Origin: Thermodesulfobacteriota bacterium
Lineage (GTDB): Bacteria > Desulfobacterota > Thermodesulfobacteria > Thermodesulfobacteriales > Thermodesulfobacteriaceae
Length of the DNA stretch: 64,000 bases
Direction: 5' to 3'
Assembly: GCA_030550555.1 (NCBI GenBank)
Contig: JAUQPD010000035.1
Coordinates: 32,576-96,575 of the forward strand
Positions 18,022 to 26,216 of this stretch are shown piece by piece. Position numbers and translations under genes: made by a program. Numbering within the stretch: position 1 is the first letter of the stretch; each line of letters begins with the position of its first letter. Under the pieces are notes generated by a model, which made no database searches, was not told the DNA's origin, and saw only the letters and a program-made list of their open reading frames with translations.

Positions 18022-19047
18022 GTGAAGAGGAGCTTTCGTCTAACTGAATTAGCCCAGATTATTGGGGCTAATCTTCATGGAGAAGATCTTGAGATAAAAG
18101 GCATCAATGCTTTGCCTTTGGCAAAGGAGGATGAACTTACCTTTGTAGACTCTCTGAGGAGAGTTGATGCAGGCAAAAAAAGCAGAGCAGGTGCCCTTCT
18201 CGTACCCTTAGGACTTTCAGAATACTTTCCCGAAAAAAGTGTCCTCGAAGTAAAGGATGTCCGTGTCGCCCTTGCAAAAATAAGTAAATTATTCTATGAT
18301 CCAGGGACCTTTTCACCTGGGATCCATCCTTTTTCTGTGGTGGCAAAATCTGCTAAAATCCATCCCACTGCTACAATTGGCCCCTTTACCTACATTGGAG
18401 AGGGTGTAGAAATCGGTGAGAAAGTTATTGTTTATCCCTTTTGTTTCATAGGGGATTTTTGCAGGATTGAAGAAGAGACAATACTTTATCCTCATGTGGT
18501 CCTTTATCCTGGGACGATTGTTGGAAAGAAATGTATCTTACATGCAGGAGTTGTTTTAGGAGCTGATGGTTTTGGCTATGCTCAAGAGCCAGTTGATGGA
18601 GGTTATCGAAATTTAAAAATCTTCCATTTTGGAAGAACACGTCTTGAGGATGAAGTCGAGGTTGGAGCAAATTCAACAATTGATAGGGCAACCTTTGGTG
18701 AAACTTTGGTTGGAGCTGGAACGAAAATAGATAATCTGGTGCAGATTGGCCACAATGTTCGGATTGGAAAGGAAAATATCCTTGTGTCTCATACAGCCAT
18801 AGGGGGAAGTGCTATACTTGAAGATTATGTAATGCTTGCTGGACAGGTGGGTGTTGCTCCTCAAAGTATCATCAGAAAAGGAGCTCGAGTAGCTGCCAAA
18901 TCTGGTGTAGTTGGAGAAGTCCCAGAAGGCACAGAAGTTGCTGGAATTCCTGCAATTAAGTCAAGTGTCTGGAAAAGGGCTGTTGTAATCTTCGAGAAAC
19001 TGCCAGAAATATACAAGGAACTAAAAAAATTATTGGGGCGATCTTGA
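18022..19047 (+). CDS. lpxD: UDP-3-O-acylglucosamine N-acyltransferase LpxD
   Basis: LpxD adds the second acyl chain in lipid A synthesis and so points to an LPS-bearing outer membrane. After an N-terminal uridine-binding domain, the 341-residue protein has a left-handed beta helix made of hexapeptide repeats (for example IGPFTYIGEGVEIGEKVIVYP). It continues with the family signature GADGFGYAQ and IDRATFGET, and with LVQIGHNVRIG, which holds the catalytic histidine region. The start is GTG at 18022 with GAGGTGA upstream. It is linked to proS, with 18 nt between them, rather than to other lpx genes, which is unusual but occurs in other bacteria. Confidence 0.95.
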   Translation: MKRSFRLTELAQIIGANLHGEDLEIKGINALPLAKEDELTFVDSLRRVDAGKKSRAGALLVPLGLSEYFPEKSVLEVKDVRVALAKISKLFYDPGTFSPGIHPFSVVAKSAKIHPTATIGPFTYIGEGVEIGEKVIVYPFCFIGDFCRIEEETILYPHVVLYPGTIVGKKCILHAGVVLGADGFGYAQEPVDGGYRNLKIFHFGRTRLEDEVEVGANSTIDRATFGETLVGAGTKIDNLVQIGHNVRIGKENILVSHTAIGGSAILEDYVMLAGQVGVAPQSIIRKGARVAAKSGVVGEVPEGTEVAGIPAIKSSVWKRAVVIFEKLPEIYKELKKLLGRS

Positions 19048-19061
19048 ATCTGTGTATCCTT

Positions 19062-19967
19062 CTACAATAGTGGTATTTCAAGTTTTCTTAGATGACTTTC
19101 TCTTTCACGCCAACCCTCAAGGGTTTTCACCCAAAGTTCTAAATAGATACGTTTATTTAGAAGAAACTCAAGTTCCTCTCTAGCAAGGGTGCCAATCTTC
19201 TTGAGCATTCTTCCGCCTTTACCAATTATTATACCCTTCTGAGAATCTCTCTCTACAAAAATTGTTGCCTGAATATGGAGCAGATTTTTTTCAGGGATTT
19301 CCTCTATGGAGTCAACCTTTACCGCAACCGCATAGGGAACCTCTTGATAGGTATTCATAAAGACCTTTTCTCTTATTATTTCCGCAATTAGGAGCTTTAA
19401 TGGTATATCTGTAACATATCCTGGGTCATAATAAAAAGGCCCCTCTGGAAGAATTTTTTCGAGCTCCTGAATAATTCTATCAAGCCCATCTCTCTCTAAA
19501 GCTGATACAGGGATTATTGCTGAAAAATCATAGGTTTTAGAAAAGTAATCAATAAGAGGTAACAGTTCATTTTTATTTTTAAGTAAATCTATCTTATTCA
19601 TCACAAGGATTGTAGGTTTTGAAGTTTGCTTGATAATCTCAAGTATTTTTTCCTCTTCAGGCACTCTATTGGTTACATCCATTACCCAGAGAATTGCGTC
19701 TACTTCCTCAAGAGCTTGTAAAGCTTGCCGAACCATGAGTTGATTAAATAGTGATTTAGCTTCATGAATACCAGGAGTATCTACAAAAATAATTTGAAGA
19801 TTATCCTTTGTATAGATACCTCTTATGTTAAAACGTGTGGTCTGTGGTTTTGGACTAACTATGGAAACCTTGGTTCCAAGAAGATTATTTAACAACGTTG
19901 ACTTACCCACATTTGGAAGACCAATAATTGCTACAATTCCAGATTTAGTCCCGGAAGTATTACTCAT
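19062..19967 (-). CDS. era: GTPase Era
   Basis: Era is a GTPase that binds 16S rRNA in late 30S assembly. The 301-residue protein has G1 GLPNVGKSTLLN, G3 DTPGIHE, G4 NKID, and a C-terminal KH domain with GIIIGKGGRMLKKIG. It is convergent with lpxD, whose stop is 14 nt away. The upstream end opens into a roughly 300-bp gap. Confidence 0.96.
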   Translation of the reverse strand: MSNTSGTKSGIVAIIGLPNVGKSTLLNNLLGTKVSIVSPKPQTTRFNIRGIYTKDNLQIIFVDTPGIHEAKSLFNQLMVRQALQALEEVDAILWVMDVTNRVPEEEKILEIIKQTSKPTILVMNKIDLLKNKNELLPLIDYFSKTYDFSAIIPVSALERDGLDRIIQELEKILPEGPFYYDPGYVTDIPLKLLIAEIIREKVFMNTYQEVPYAVAVKVDSIEEIPEKNLLHIQATIFVERDSQKGIIIGKGGRMLKKIGTLAREELEFLLNKRIYLELWVKTLEGWRERESHLRKLEIPLL

Positions 19968-20265
19968 ATCAATCTCCTCTTTTTGGATTTACTTTTATTG
20001 AACCTTTCAGTTCACTCTTACTCCTTACACTTTAAATCCTTACATTTATAAAATTTATATGTGACAAGTGTTGAGGATTCTAATTGTTTATCATTCAAAA
20101 GTTAATTCCCATTTCGTAATTTACAAGGGTTTTGATGTATTGCGGATCTGGTTATTTTGGTCATTTATGTTCCATTTTTATGAGAGAGCCTCTGTGAAAG
20201 GTGGGGTGTTAAACTTGAAGGTTTTGGGGTTTGGGGGTAGCTTTTAAGGCTTAGGGGAGGGGGCC
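19968..20265 (+). other. Divergent intergenic region between era and the lactate permease
   Basis: No gene is seen in these 298 bases. The left part is AT-rich and probably carries the era promoter. The last 80 bases before the permease are G-rich (runs of GGGG in TTGGGGTTTGGGGG and GGGGAGGGGG). They supply the Shine-Dalgarno sequence for the TTG start at 20266. No convincing -35/-10 pair or hairpin was found for the permease. Confidence 0.5.
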
Positions 20266-21855
20266 TTGAGAGAGATTTGGCTAACTGAGATTGATCCTCT
20301 GAATAATCAGGTTCTGTCAAGTTTGGTCGCTTTAGTGCCAGTGGTTTTTCTTTTCTGGGCTATTCTATGGAAGAGGATGAGTTTATTAAAAGGGCTAATC
20401 TTTGCAAACCTTCTTGCCCTTCTACTTGCCCTTTTGGTTTTTCGAATGCCCTTTGATAAGGCAATTTTTTCTATTTTATATGGCATTCTCTTTGGGCTTT
20501 TTCCTATTTCCTACATTGTTCTTGGGGCTCTCTATTTTTTCAATCTTCTGAGCGTTTCAGGTAACTTCAACAATATTAGGACATCGATTACAGGGGTTTC
20601 TGAGGATCTGAGAGTTCAGGTTGTTCTAATTGCATTCTGTTTTGGATCTTTTCTTGAGTCAGCTTCAGGATTTGGAACTCCTGTTGCGGTTACCGTTGCT
20701 CTCCTGAAGGGACTTGGGCTTGATTTCAAACTTGCATCCACCGTTGCTCTTTTAGCGAATACCGCCTCAGTTGCCTTTGGAGCTCTTGGTATACCTGTAA
20801 TTGTCGGTGCTCAGGTATCAGATGTCCATTTAACAGAACTTACAAGACTTGTTGGAATCCAGATCGCACCCCTTAGTTTTCTAATACCTTTTTATCTTGT
20901 CTTCCTAATTTCAGGTTTTAGAGGAGTCTTTGAGCTTCTGCCTTTCCTTTTTGTGGTAGGCTCAGCCTATGCCCTTACAAAACTACTTGTTGCCTATTTT
21001 TTGGGACCATACTTGCCTGGTCTATTAGCCTCCCTTTCTGCAACAATTTTTGCTCTCCTTTATCTCAAATTAAAGGACAAAACTATAAACAATAGAACAA
21101 AGACATTAAAGTCAAAAATTGATTCCATTAAACCATGGAGCACAATTTTTATACTTTGTTTTTTTCTACTCTTTTGGGGGCTACAGAAAACAAGAGAATT
21201 TTTGGATGCACTTTTCTACGTTGAAATAGCAATACCAAGGATTCATAAGGAGATCCTCGATCCAGATGGCAATCTCAGAACTGCAATTTTTAAATTTAAC
21301 TTACTCAGCTCTGCGGGAAGTGCTCTAATCTTGTCCACCTTAATTTCTGCTCCGCTTCAGGGAGTTAATCTGAAAACTGCTTTTAAGACCCTAATTAACA
21401 CTGTAATTAGTTTAAGTAGACCCGTTTGTGTAATTTGTGCTGTTTTGGCCTTCGCATTTCTACTTAACTATTCAGGACTTGCCTTTTCCCTGGGTTTGCT
21501 TTTAGCCTACACAGGGCCTATCTTTCCTATTATTTCTGCCTTTCTTGGCTGGCTTGGAGTATTTCTTACAGGTTCAGATACTTCTTCTAATGCCTTGTTT
21601 GGCAAACTTCAGGCCTCTGCAGGAAGACTTTGTGGTATAGATCCAACTTTGGCTGTTGCCACAAACACTGTAGGAGGTGTTATGGGAAAAATGATTTCTC
21701 CTCAGTCCCTTGCAATTGCCTGTGCCTCCGCAGGAGCAACTGGCAAAGAACATGAGATTCTTAGATTAACTATAAAACATTCTGTTTTACTTACATTCTT
21801 AGTTGGGCTATATGCCCTATTGCTTACAAATTTTTTAAATAGTTTTTCTGGTTAA
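20266..21855 (+). CDS. lctP: L-lactate permease family transporter
   Basis: The 529-residue membrane protein belongs to the LctP family of lactate/glycolate:proton symporters. It has about 13 hydrophobic segments and the family signature FCFGSFLESASGFGTPVAV at about residues 123-141. A second signature, GSDTSSNALFGKLQ, lies at about 441-454 and is followed by TNTVGGVMGKMISPQSLAIA. The start is a TTG preceded by a G-rich Shine-Dalgarno sequence. It is convergent with, and overlaps by 4 nt, an FMN-dependent alpha-hydroxyacid dehydrogenase, so the pair may serve lactate import and oxidation. Confidence 0.9.
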   Translation: MREIWLTEIDPLNNQVLSSLVALVPVVFLFWAILWKRMSLLKGLIFANLLALLLALLVFRMPFDKAIFSILYGILFGLFPISYIVLGALYFFNLLSVSGNFNNIRTSITGVSEDLRVQVVLIAFCFGSFLESASGFGTPVAVTVALLKGLGLDFKLASTVALLANTASVAFGALGIPVIVGAQVSDVHLTELTRLVGIQIAPLSFLIPFYLVFLISGFRGVFELLPFLFVVGSAYALTKLLVAYFLGPYLPGLLASLSATIFALLYLKLKDKTINNRTKTLKSKIDSIKPWSTIFILCFFLLFWGLQKTREFLDALFYVEIAIPRIHKEILDPDGNLRTAIFKFNLLSSAGSALILSTLISAPLQGVNLKTAFKTLINTVISLSRPVCVICAVLAFAFLLNYSGLAFSLGLLLAYTGPIFPIISAFLGWLGVFLTGSDTSSNALFGKLQASAGRLCGIDPTLAVATNTVGGVMGKMISPQSLAIACASAGATGKEHEILRLTIKHSVLLTFLVGLYALLLTNFLNSFSG

Positions 21856-22871
21856 GTTATCCTTATAATCTGTCTTGGGACCCTTTCAACAGAGGCAACA
21901 CCTGTTAAAAGCATAGCTTGAGTTAGTTCGTTTTTGAGACGTTGATAGAGAAGTTTGAGCCCTTCTCTACCACCTCCAAAAACTGCCATTATCACAGGTC
22001 TTCCTATTAACACTGCATCTGCTCCAAGGGCAAGGTATTTGAGCACATCAACTCCTGATCGCACTCCTCCATCTGCGAAGATTAGGAGTTTCCCTTTGAG
22101 TTCATCTGCAATTTCAGGAAGGACCTCTGCAGATCCCGGAGTATGATCCAAGACCCTTCCACCGTGGTTAGACACAACAATGGCTGAGACACCACATTCG
22201 TGAGCGATGCGAGCATCTTTTACGGTCATTATTCCTTTTAGTATAAATGGAAGACTTGTTGCCTTGACGAGTTCTTCTATCTGTTTTGGGGTTTTTGGTT
22301 CAACAGGCTGACCTTTAATAGCCATGGTGATGAGTCCAGCTCCATCTATATCTACACCCACTGCGAGAGCCCCTGCTTCTTCTGCTATGCGAATTCGCTT
22401 GATTATTTCCTCCTGGCTTCGGGGTTTGATGATGGCAATACCCTTACCTTGATGCTTCTTTATAGCTCTAATTCCACTTTCAAACATAGTGGGATCTGCT
22501 CCATCTCCAGTCCAGCCTATGGTGCCAGATATAAGAGATCCTGCAATTACTTCTTCAACGTATTCATCCTCTGTAAGAGCCCCTCCCATGTTATAGGTCG
22601 TCCCAGTAATCGGAGCAGACATTACAGGTAAGGATAGTTCTAAACCGAAAATCTCTAATGAAAGTTTGGGATTTTTTACTTCATGTAAGGCAGAAAGATT
22701 AAACTTTATCTTTTCTAAAGCTAAAATGTTTGCACGGAAAGAGGAACCTGATCCAATACCTCCCATTCCAGGGACTTCACCAGCACAGGCCACTCCATCA
22801 CATTTCGGACAGACCCTGCAGTAACCTCTAAGTTTTTCACGAGCAGATTTCAACACTTCTTGCCAATCCAT
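21852..22871 (-). CDS. FMN-dependent alpha-hydroxyacid dehydrogenase with N-terminal cysteine motif
   Basis: The protein has the FMN-barrel features of the lactate/glycolate oxidase family: PVMSAPITGT near residue 65, KGIMTVKDA with the FMN lysine, VSNHGGRVLDHTPGS with the catalytic His-Gly-Gly-Arg, and FADGGVRSGVDVLKYLALGADAVLIGRP. Near the N-terminus it carries CRVCPKCDGVAC, a four-cysteine motif seen in anaerobe members and possibly binding an Fe-S cluster or zinc. I start at ATG 22871 because CAGGAGGG lies 6 nt upstream. It probably oxidises lactate or a similar 2-hydroxyacid, given the permease next door. The electron acceptor is unknown. Confidence 0.85.
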   Translation of the reverse strand: MDWQEVLKSAREKLRGYCRVCPKCDGVACAGEVPGMGGIGSGSSFRANILALEKIKFNLSALHEVKNPKLSLEIFGLELSLPVMSAPITGTTYNMGGALTEDEYVEEVIAGSLISGTIGWTGDGADPTMFESGIRAIKKHQGKGIAIIKPRSQEEIIKRIRIAEEAGALAVGVDIDGAGLITMAIKGQPVEPKTPKQIEELVKATSLPFILKGIMTVKDARIAHECGVSAIVVSNHGGRVLDHTPGSAEVLPEIADELKGKLLIFADGGVRSGVDVLKYLALGADAVLIGRPVIMAVFGGGREGLKLLYQRLKNELTQAMLLTGVASVERVPRQIIRIT

Positions 22872-22940
22872 TAAAAGCCCTCCTGAGTCTATCATCAAAA
22901 AAGTCCTCTCCTTTCAAGATTAACAAAATTTTTAGATCTT

Positions 22941-23117
22941 TTAGGTCTTGGAGCAAACTTTCACAAGCTCATTACTAAAAGGATCTCTGGTCTTGGCCTG
23001 CACATGATATAAGGTATCCACAGCTCTAACCTACTAAGTTTAGAATCCTCCTTGTCCGGTCCAAAGACTTGCCGATTGAGTTTCTCAATGGGATATTCCT
23101 TTAAGCTCGTAACTTTG
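22941..23117 (-). other. Possible eroded coding remnant in the gap before the tRNA
   Basis: In the 317-bp gap between the dehydrogenase and the tRNA the minus strand reads, in one frame, SLKEYPIEKLNRQVFGPDKE. In the next frame it reads VDTLYHVQAKTRDPFSNELV to a stop at 22941. Together these look like a short protein end broken by a one-base shift. I do not recognise the family and chance is possible. Otherwise the gap contains only the tRNA promoter. Confidence 0.22.
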
Positions 23118-23141
23118 GGTTATTTTAGGTGGATCTGGCTC

Positions 23142-23172
23142 TTGACAAAGGAGATAACGCAATTAATATTAT
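23142..23172 (+). promoter_or_regulatory. Promoter of the tRNA(CAU) gene
   Basis: A perfect -35 box TTGACA (23142-23147) is followed by AATATT at 17 nt or TATTAT at 19 nt. The predicted start is about 10 nt before the tRNA. Confidence 0.65.
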
Positions 23173-23188
23173 ATTTAGCTTCTAAGGT

Positions 23189-23262
23189 GGGCCCGTAGCT
23201 CAGTTGGTTAGAGCCACCGGCTCATAACCGGAAGGTCCCAGGTTCGAGTCCTGGCGGGCCCA
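23189..23262 (+). tRNA. tRNA with anticodon CAU (elongator Met, or Ile2 after lysidine modification)
   Basis: A 74-nt cloverleaf with acceptor GGGCCCG/CGGGCCC, D-arm GCTC...GAGC, anticodon loop CTCATAA and T-arm CCAGG-TTCGAGT-CCTGG. The discriminator is A and CCA is not encoded. Position 27-43 of the anticodon stem is an A-A mismatch, which leaves four C-G/G-C pairs. The CAU anticodon and the AGCTCAGTTGGTTAGAGC D-arm fit either elongator tRNA-Met or the tRNA-Ile that TilS converts to read AUA. It is not an initiator, since the three anticodon-stem G-C pairs GGG/CCC are absent. The Nif3-like gene starts only 10 nt downstream. Confidence 0.93.
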
Positions 23263-23271
23263 TTAACCTCT

Positions 23272-24075
23272 ATGTCTATTAAAGTCGGAGATATTCTCAA
23301 TTTACTAGAGACCTTAGCTCCAAGTTTTATTGCTGAACCAAATGACTCTAATGGCCTTCAAATTGGCTCAAACACATCAGACATAAGAGGTATTCTTCTT
23401 ACTATTGATCTTACTTCAAAGGTTCTTAAATACGCAATTGAAAATAACTATAACCTCATAATTTCTCACCATCCCCTCATCTATCAACCTCTAAAAAGAA
23501 TAGAGAAGGAAACCTATATAGGAAAGATTATTTATCAGGCAATCTCTAATGATCTAAATATAATTTCGTGGCATACTCCATTTGATAAGGTATCCTGGGG
23601 TGTAAGTTCAGCCCTTGTAAGAGAATTAGGTTGGAAATATGAGGAGTTTATCCTCACTGAAAGAGGGGAATTTGGGTTAGGTAGAGTGGTAAAATTTGAA
23701 AGTTATGTTAAACTCCATAGCCTTGCAAAGGAGATTGCTGAAAAGTTAAAGACCTGGGTAATGATAGTCGGAGACCCGAGTAGTGAAATTGATAAATTAG
23801 GTGTCTGTGGAGGCTCTGGTGGCCATCTCAAAAAAACTCTTCACTCTAAGGGCATTACTACGCTTCTCACATCAGATGTTAAGTATCATCTTGCAAGGGA
23901 GTCGGAAGAAGAGGGATTTAATTTTCTCATAATTGATCACGGAATAGGAGAATCACTCTTTCTAAAAGAACTCAAGATTAAAATTGAAGAATTTTTAAGA
24001 GATAGAGACCCATTAATTCCTGTTGATACATTTTATCACGAAAGTCCCTATAAAATTATATTTAAGGGGGATTGA
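23272..24075 (+). CDS. Nif3-like dinuclear metal centre protein (DUF34/YbgI)
   Basis: The 267-residue protein fits the Nif3/YbgI family. Metal ligands are seen in NLIISHHPLIYQP (about residue 62-74), in SWHTPFD, and near the C-terminus in IIDHGIGES. The protein begins VGDILNLLETLAPSFIAEPNDSNGLQIG, the standard family opening. The family is conserved in all domains, is proposed to act as a GTP cyclohydrolase-like or metal-insertion protein, and is not firmly assigned. The link to folE2 five genes downstream is only suggestive. It is followed at 2 nt by the zinc-ribbon coiled-coil gene, a very common pairing. Confidence 0.92.
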   Translation: MSIKVGDILNLLETLAPSFIAEPNDSNGLQIGSNTSDIRGILLTIDLTSKVLKYAIENNYNLIISHHPLIYQPLKRIEKETYIGKIIYQAISNDLNIISWHTPFDKVSWGVSSALVRELGWKYEEFILTERGEFGLGRVVKFESYVKLHSLAKEIAEKLKTWVMIVGDPSSEIDKLGVCGGSGGHLKKTLHSKGITTLLTSDVKYHLARESEEEGFNFLIIDHGIGESLFLKELKIKIEEFLRDRDPLIPVDTFYHESPYKIIFKGD

Positions 24076-24076
24076 T

Positions 24077-24823
24077 ATGCAGGAAGATATCGCACGTCTT
24101 ATAGAATTACAAAAATATGATCTTGAGATCTTAAGACTAGAGAGGGCAATGGCAGAAATCCCCCAGAGTCTTCAAAAGGCCAAAAAGGATAGTGAGATAT
24201 TGGCAGAAAAATTAGGAATCCTTCAAAAAAGTCTTGAAGAAAAAGAGAAACAGAAGCGTCTCTTTGAAGAGGAGCTTCAAGAGGAACAAAAGCGTCTTAA
24301 GCAAACTCAAGCTAGACTTACCCAAATCAGAGGCTCCCGTGAATACCAAGTTCTTCTAAAGGAACTTGAAGAGACAAAGAAAACCATCAAACAAAAGGAA
24401 GATGAAATTCTCAAAATGATGGAAGAGATTGAGGCTTTGCAAAAAGAAAAGGAGCGTATTGAGAAGGAGCTTGAAGAGACACAAAAAATCTTTGAAGAAG
24501 AAAAGCAAAGATTTGAAGAATACTGTAGAGCCCTAGAAGAGGAAAAGAAGCGTTTTGAAGAAAAGAGGATGCAAATAGCTTCAAGGATCTCAACACAAAT
24601 CCTCAAGAAATACGAGCTCATTGCTAAGAAAAAGGGAGGTATTGGTATTGCAGGAGTAAAGGCAGGAATTTGTGAAGGTTGCTACATGGCAATACCTCCT
24701 CAGCTTTACAATGAACTTCAAAAGGACAATCGCTACTATGAATGTCCCCACTGCAAGAGATTAATCTACTTCAAAGACAAATATCAGCCTGAGGAGAAGG
24801 AACAAACTCCAGAAAAGGCCTAA
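24077..24823 (+). CDS. Coiled-coil protein with C4 zinc ribbon (CdsZ-like)
   Basis: The 248-residue product has a long antiparallel coiled coil (about residues 10-180) and a C-terminal C4 zinc ribbon, CEGCYMAIPP followed by YYECPHCKRLIY. This is the DUF164/CdsZ family almost always found next to Nif3-like genes. A role in flagellum assembly, stress or nucleic acid binding has been proposed in different species; no flagellar gene is near here. I take ATG 24077, preceded by AAGGGGG, instead of the earlier ATG in the track. The overlap of the earlier frame with the Nif3 gene supports this choice. Confidence 0.88.
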   Translation: MQEDIARLIELQKYDLEILRLERAMAEIPQSLQKAKKDSEILAEKLGILQKSLEEKEKQKRLFEEELQEEQKRLKQTQARLTQIRGSREYQVLLKELEETKKTIKQKEDEILKMMEEIEALQKEKERIEKELEETQKIFEEEKQRFEEYCRALEEEKKRFEEKRMQIASRISTQILKKYELIAKKKGGIGIAGVKAGICEGCYMAIPPQLYNELQKDNRYYECPHCKRLIYFKDKYQPEEKEQTPEKA

Positions 24824-24836
24824 AAATTCTCTTCTA

Positions 24837-25469
24837 ATGTATATCAAATTTCCCTCTGATCCACAAGAGCAGGAGAAGATTCTAAGGGAGATTAGTAGGC
24901 TCCTTTCGGAGGACAAAGTAGGAGCAATTCCAACAGAGACAATCTATGGACTTGCCTGTAATCCCTTTTCAGAGAGAGCCCTTGAAAGACTATTCCAATT
25001 AAAACAGCGAGAACACAACAAACCCATCTTACTTCTTCTTGGCAAGATGGAAGATCTTTCCCTTGTGGTCAAATGTATTCCACCTAAAGCTTACAAACTT
25101 ATGAAGCGTTTTTGGCCAGGTCCCTTAACTATTGTGCTTCCTGCAAGGAGATCTCTTCCCAAACTCCTCACAGGTGGGCTTGACACCATTGGAGTTAGAC
25201 TTACATCAAGTGATATCGCTAGGAGTATAGCGAGGACTTTTGGGAAACCGATTACTGGAACAAGTGCCAACATCAGCGGTGAACCTCCTTGTAGAAGTGC
25301 ACAAGAGGTGCTTAAGGTATTTCCAAATATTGATTTTGTTGTTGATGGAGGTGAAAGTAAAAGTTTAACTCCTTCAACGGTGGTGGAAATTATAGACAAT
25401 GAGGTTAAACTTATTAGAGAAGGAGTGATAGCTTTTACAGAAATTCTTCGGGTCTTAGAAGAGGAATAG
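24837..25469 (+). CDS. tsaC: Threonylcarbamoyl-AMP synthase (TsaC/Sua5/YrdC)
   Basis: TsaC makes threonylcarbamoyl-AMP from threonine, bicarbonate and ATP for t6A modification of tRNA. The YrdC fold is visible as VGAIPTETIYGLACNPFSERALERL at the N-terminus, the KxR region PILLLLGKMEDL, and then WPGPLTIVLPA, TIGVRLTSSDIAR and ITGTSANISGEPPC. At 210 residues it is the short form without a Sua5 extension. It ends directly on the next gene's GTG start. Confidence 0.93.
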   Translation: MYIKFPSDPQEQEKILREISRLLSEDKVGAIPTETIYGLACNPFSERALERLFQLKQREHNKPILLLLGKMEDLSLVVKCIPPKAYKLMKRFWPGPLTIVLPARRSLPKLLTGGLDTIGVRLTSSDIARSIARTFGKPITGTSANISGEPPCRSAQEVLKVFPNIDFVVDGGESKSLTPSTVVEIIDNEVKLIREGVIAFTEILRVLEEE

Positions 25470-26216
25470 GTGAAGATAGCAGTTAGTGGTAAAGGGGGAG
25501 TTGGGAAAAGTTCCCTCGCCTCCCTTCTCATTCTGGCCTATTTAGAGAGGGGATTTAAGGTCCTTGCCATTGATGCGGATCCCAGTCCTCATCTTGCTCG
25601 CTTACTTGAAGTCCAGGGAGAAATAACTCCTATCGCGGAGATGACAGATCTGCTTGCAGAGCGAGCTCAAAAGTCAGGTCCTTATTATACACTCAATCCC
25701 AGGGTTGAGGATCTTCCAGAGAAATTCATGACAATTAAAGATGGATTAAAGCTTATGGTCCTAGGGGCTATAAAGAGTGCAGGCACTGGTTGTGCCTGTC
25801 CTGAACAGACAGTGCTTAGGCGTCTTCTAACATATCTCTTGCTAACTGCCCAAGAAGTTGTCATTGTTGATATGGAGGCAGGAGTGGAACATTTTGGAAG
25901 AGGAACTGTTGCACCTATTGATGTCCTTTTTGTGATAACTCAACCATTTAGAGGAAGTATTGAGACCACAAAACAGATTCTAAAACTTGCAGAAGAATTA
26001 AATTTAAAGAATGTGTTAGTGATTGGAAACAAGGTTAAAGAATCACAAGAAAATCTATTGAAAGACGAATTTGGGGAGAGATTCATAATTTCTTTTCCGC
26101 CCGATGAAGAAATTGAAAGAAGAGAGCTTGAAGGAAGGGGATTGTGGGATTACAGGGGGCAATTATTTCAGAAAGCTCTGGAGTTGGTAGACTTTGTTGA
26201 GGATCTCAGAAAGTGA
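25470..26216 (+). CDS. CooC-like nickel-insertion ATPase of the MinD family
   Basis: The protein is a MinD/ParA-type ATPase with the deviant Walker A GKGGVGKSS at residues 7-15, AIDADPSPHLA, and IVDMEAGVEHFGRGT. Near residue 107 lies the Cys-x-Cys motif GCACPEQ, which in CooC binds the metal at the dimer interface. CooC matures carbon monoxide dehydrogenase by delivering nickel. No cooS/acs gene is in the window, so the client must be elsewhere. The start is GTG at 25470, abutting the tsaC stop, and its stop overlaps the folE2 GTG by 4 nt (GTGA). Confidence 0.85.
   Translation: MKIAVSGKGGVGKSSLASLLILAYLERGFKVLAIDADPSPHLARLLEVQGEITPIAEMTDLLAERAQKSGPYYTLNPRVEDLPEKFMTIKDGLKLMVLGAIKSAGTGCACPEQTVLRRLLTYLLLTAQEVVIVDMEAGVEHFGRGTVAPIDVLFVITQPFRGSIETTKQILKLAEELNLKNVLVIGNKVKESQENLLKDEFGERFIISFPPDEEIERRELEGRGLWDYRGQLFQKALELVDFVEDLRK

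Noticed and set aside
23189-23262. Initiator tRNA-fMet
   Set aside because: The anticodon stem lacks the three consecutive G-C pairs and position 1-72 is paired, so it is elongator Met or Ile2.
24307-24621. Minus-strand 104-residue Ser/Phe-rich ORF
   Set aside because: Antisense of the coiled-coil repeats in the CdsZ-like gene. Ser/Phe/Arg-rich shadows are typical opposite Glu/Lys-rich sequence.
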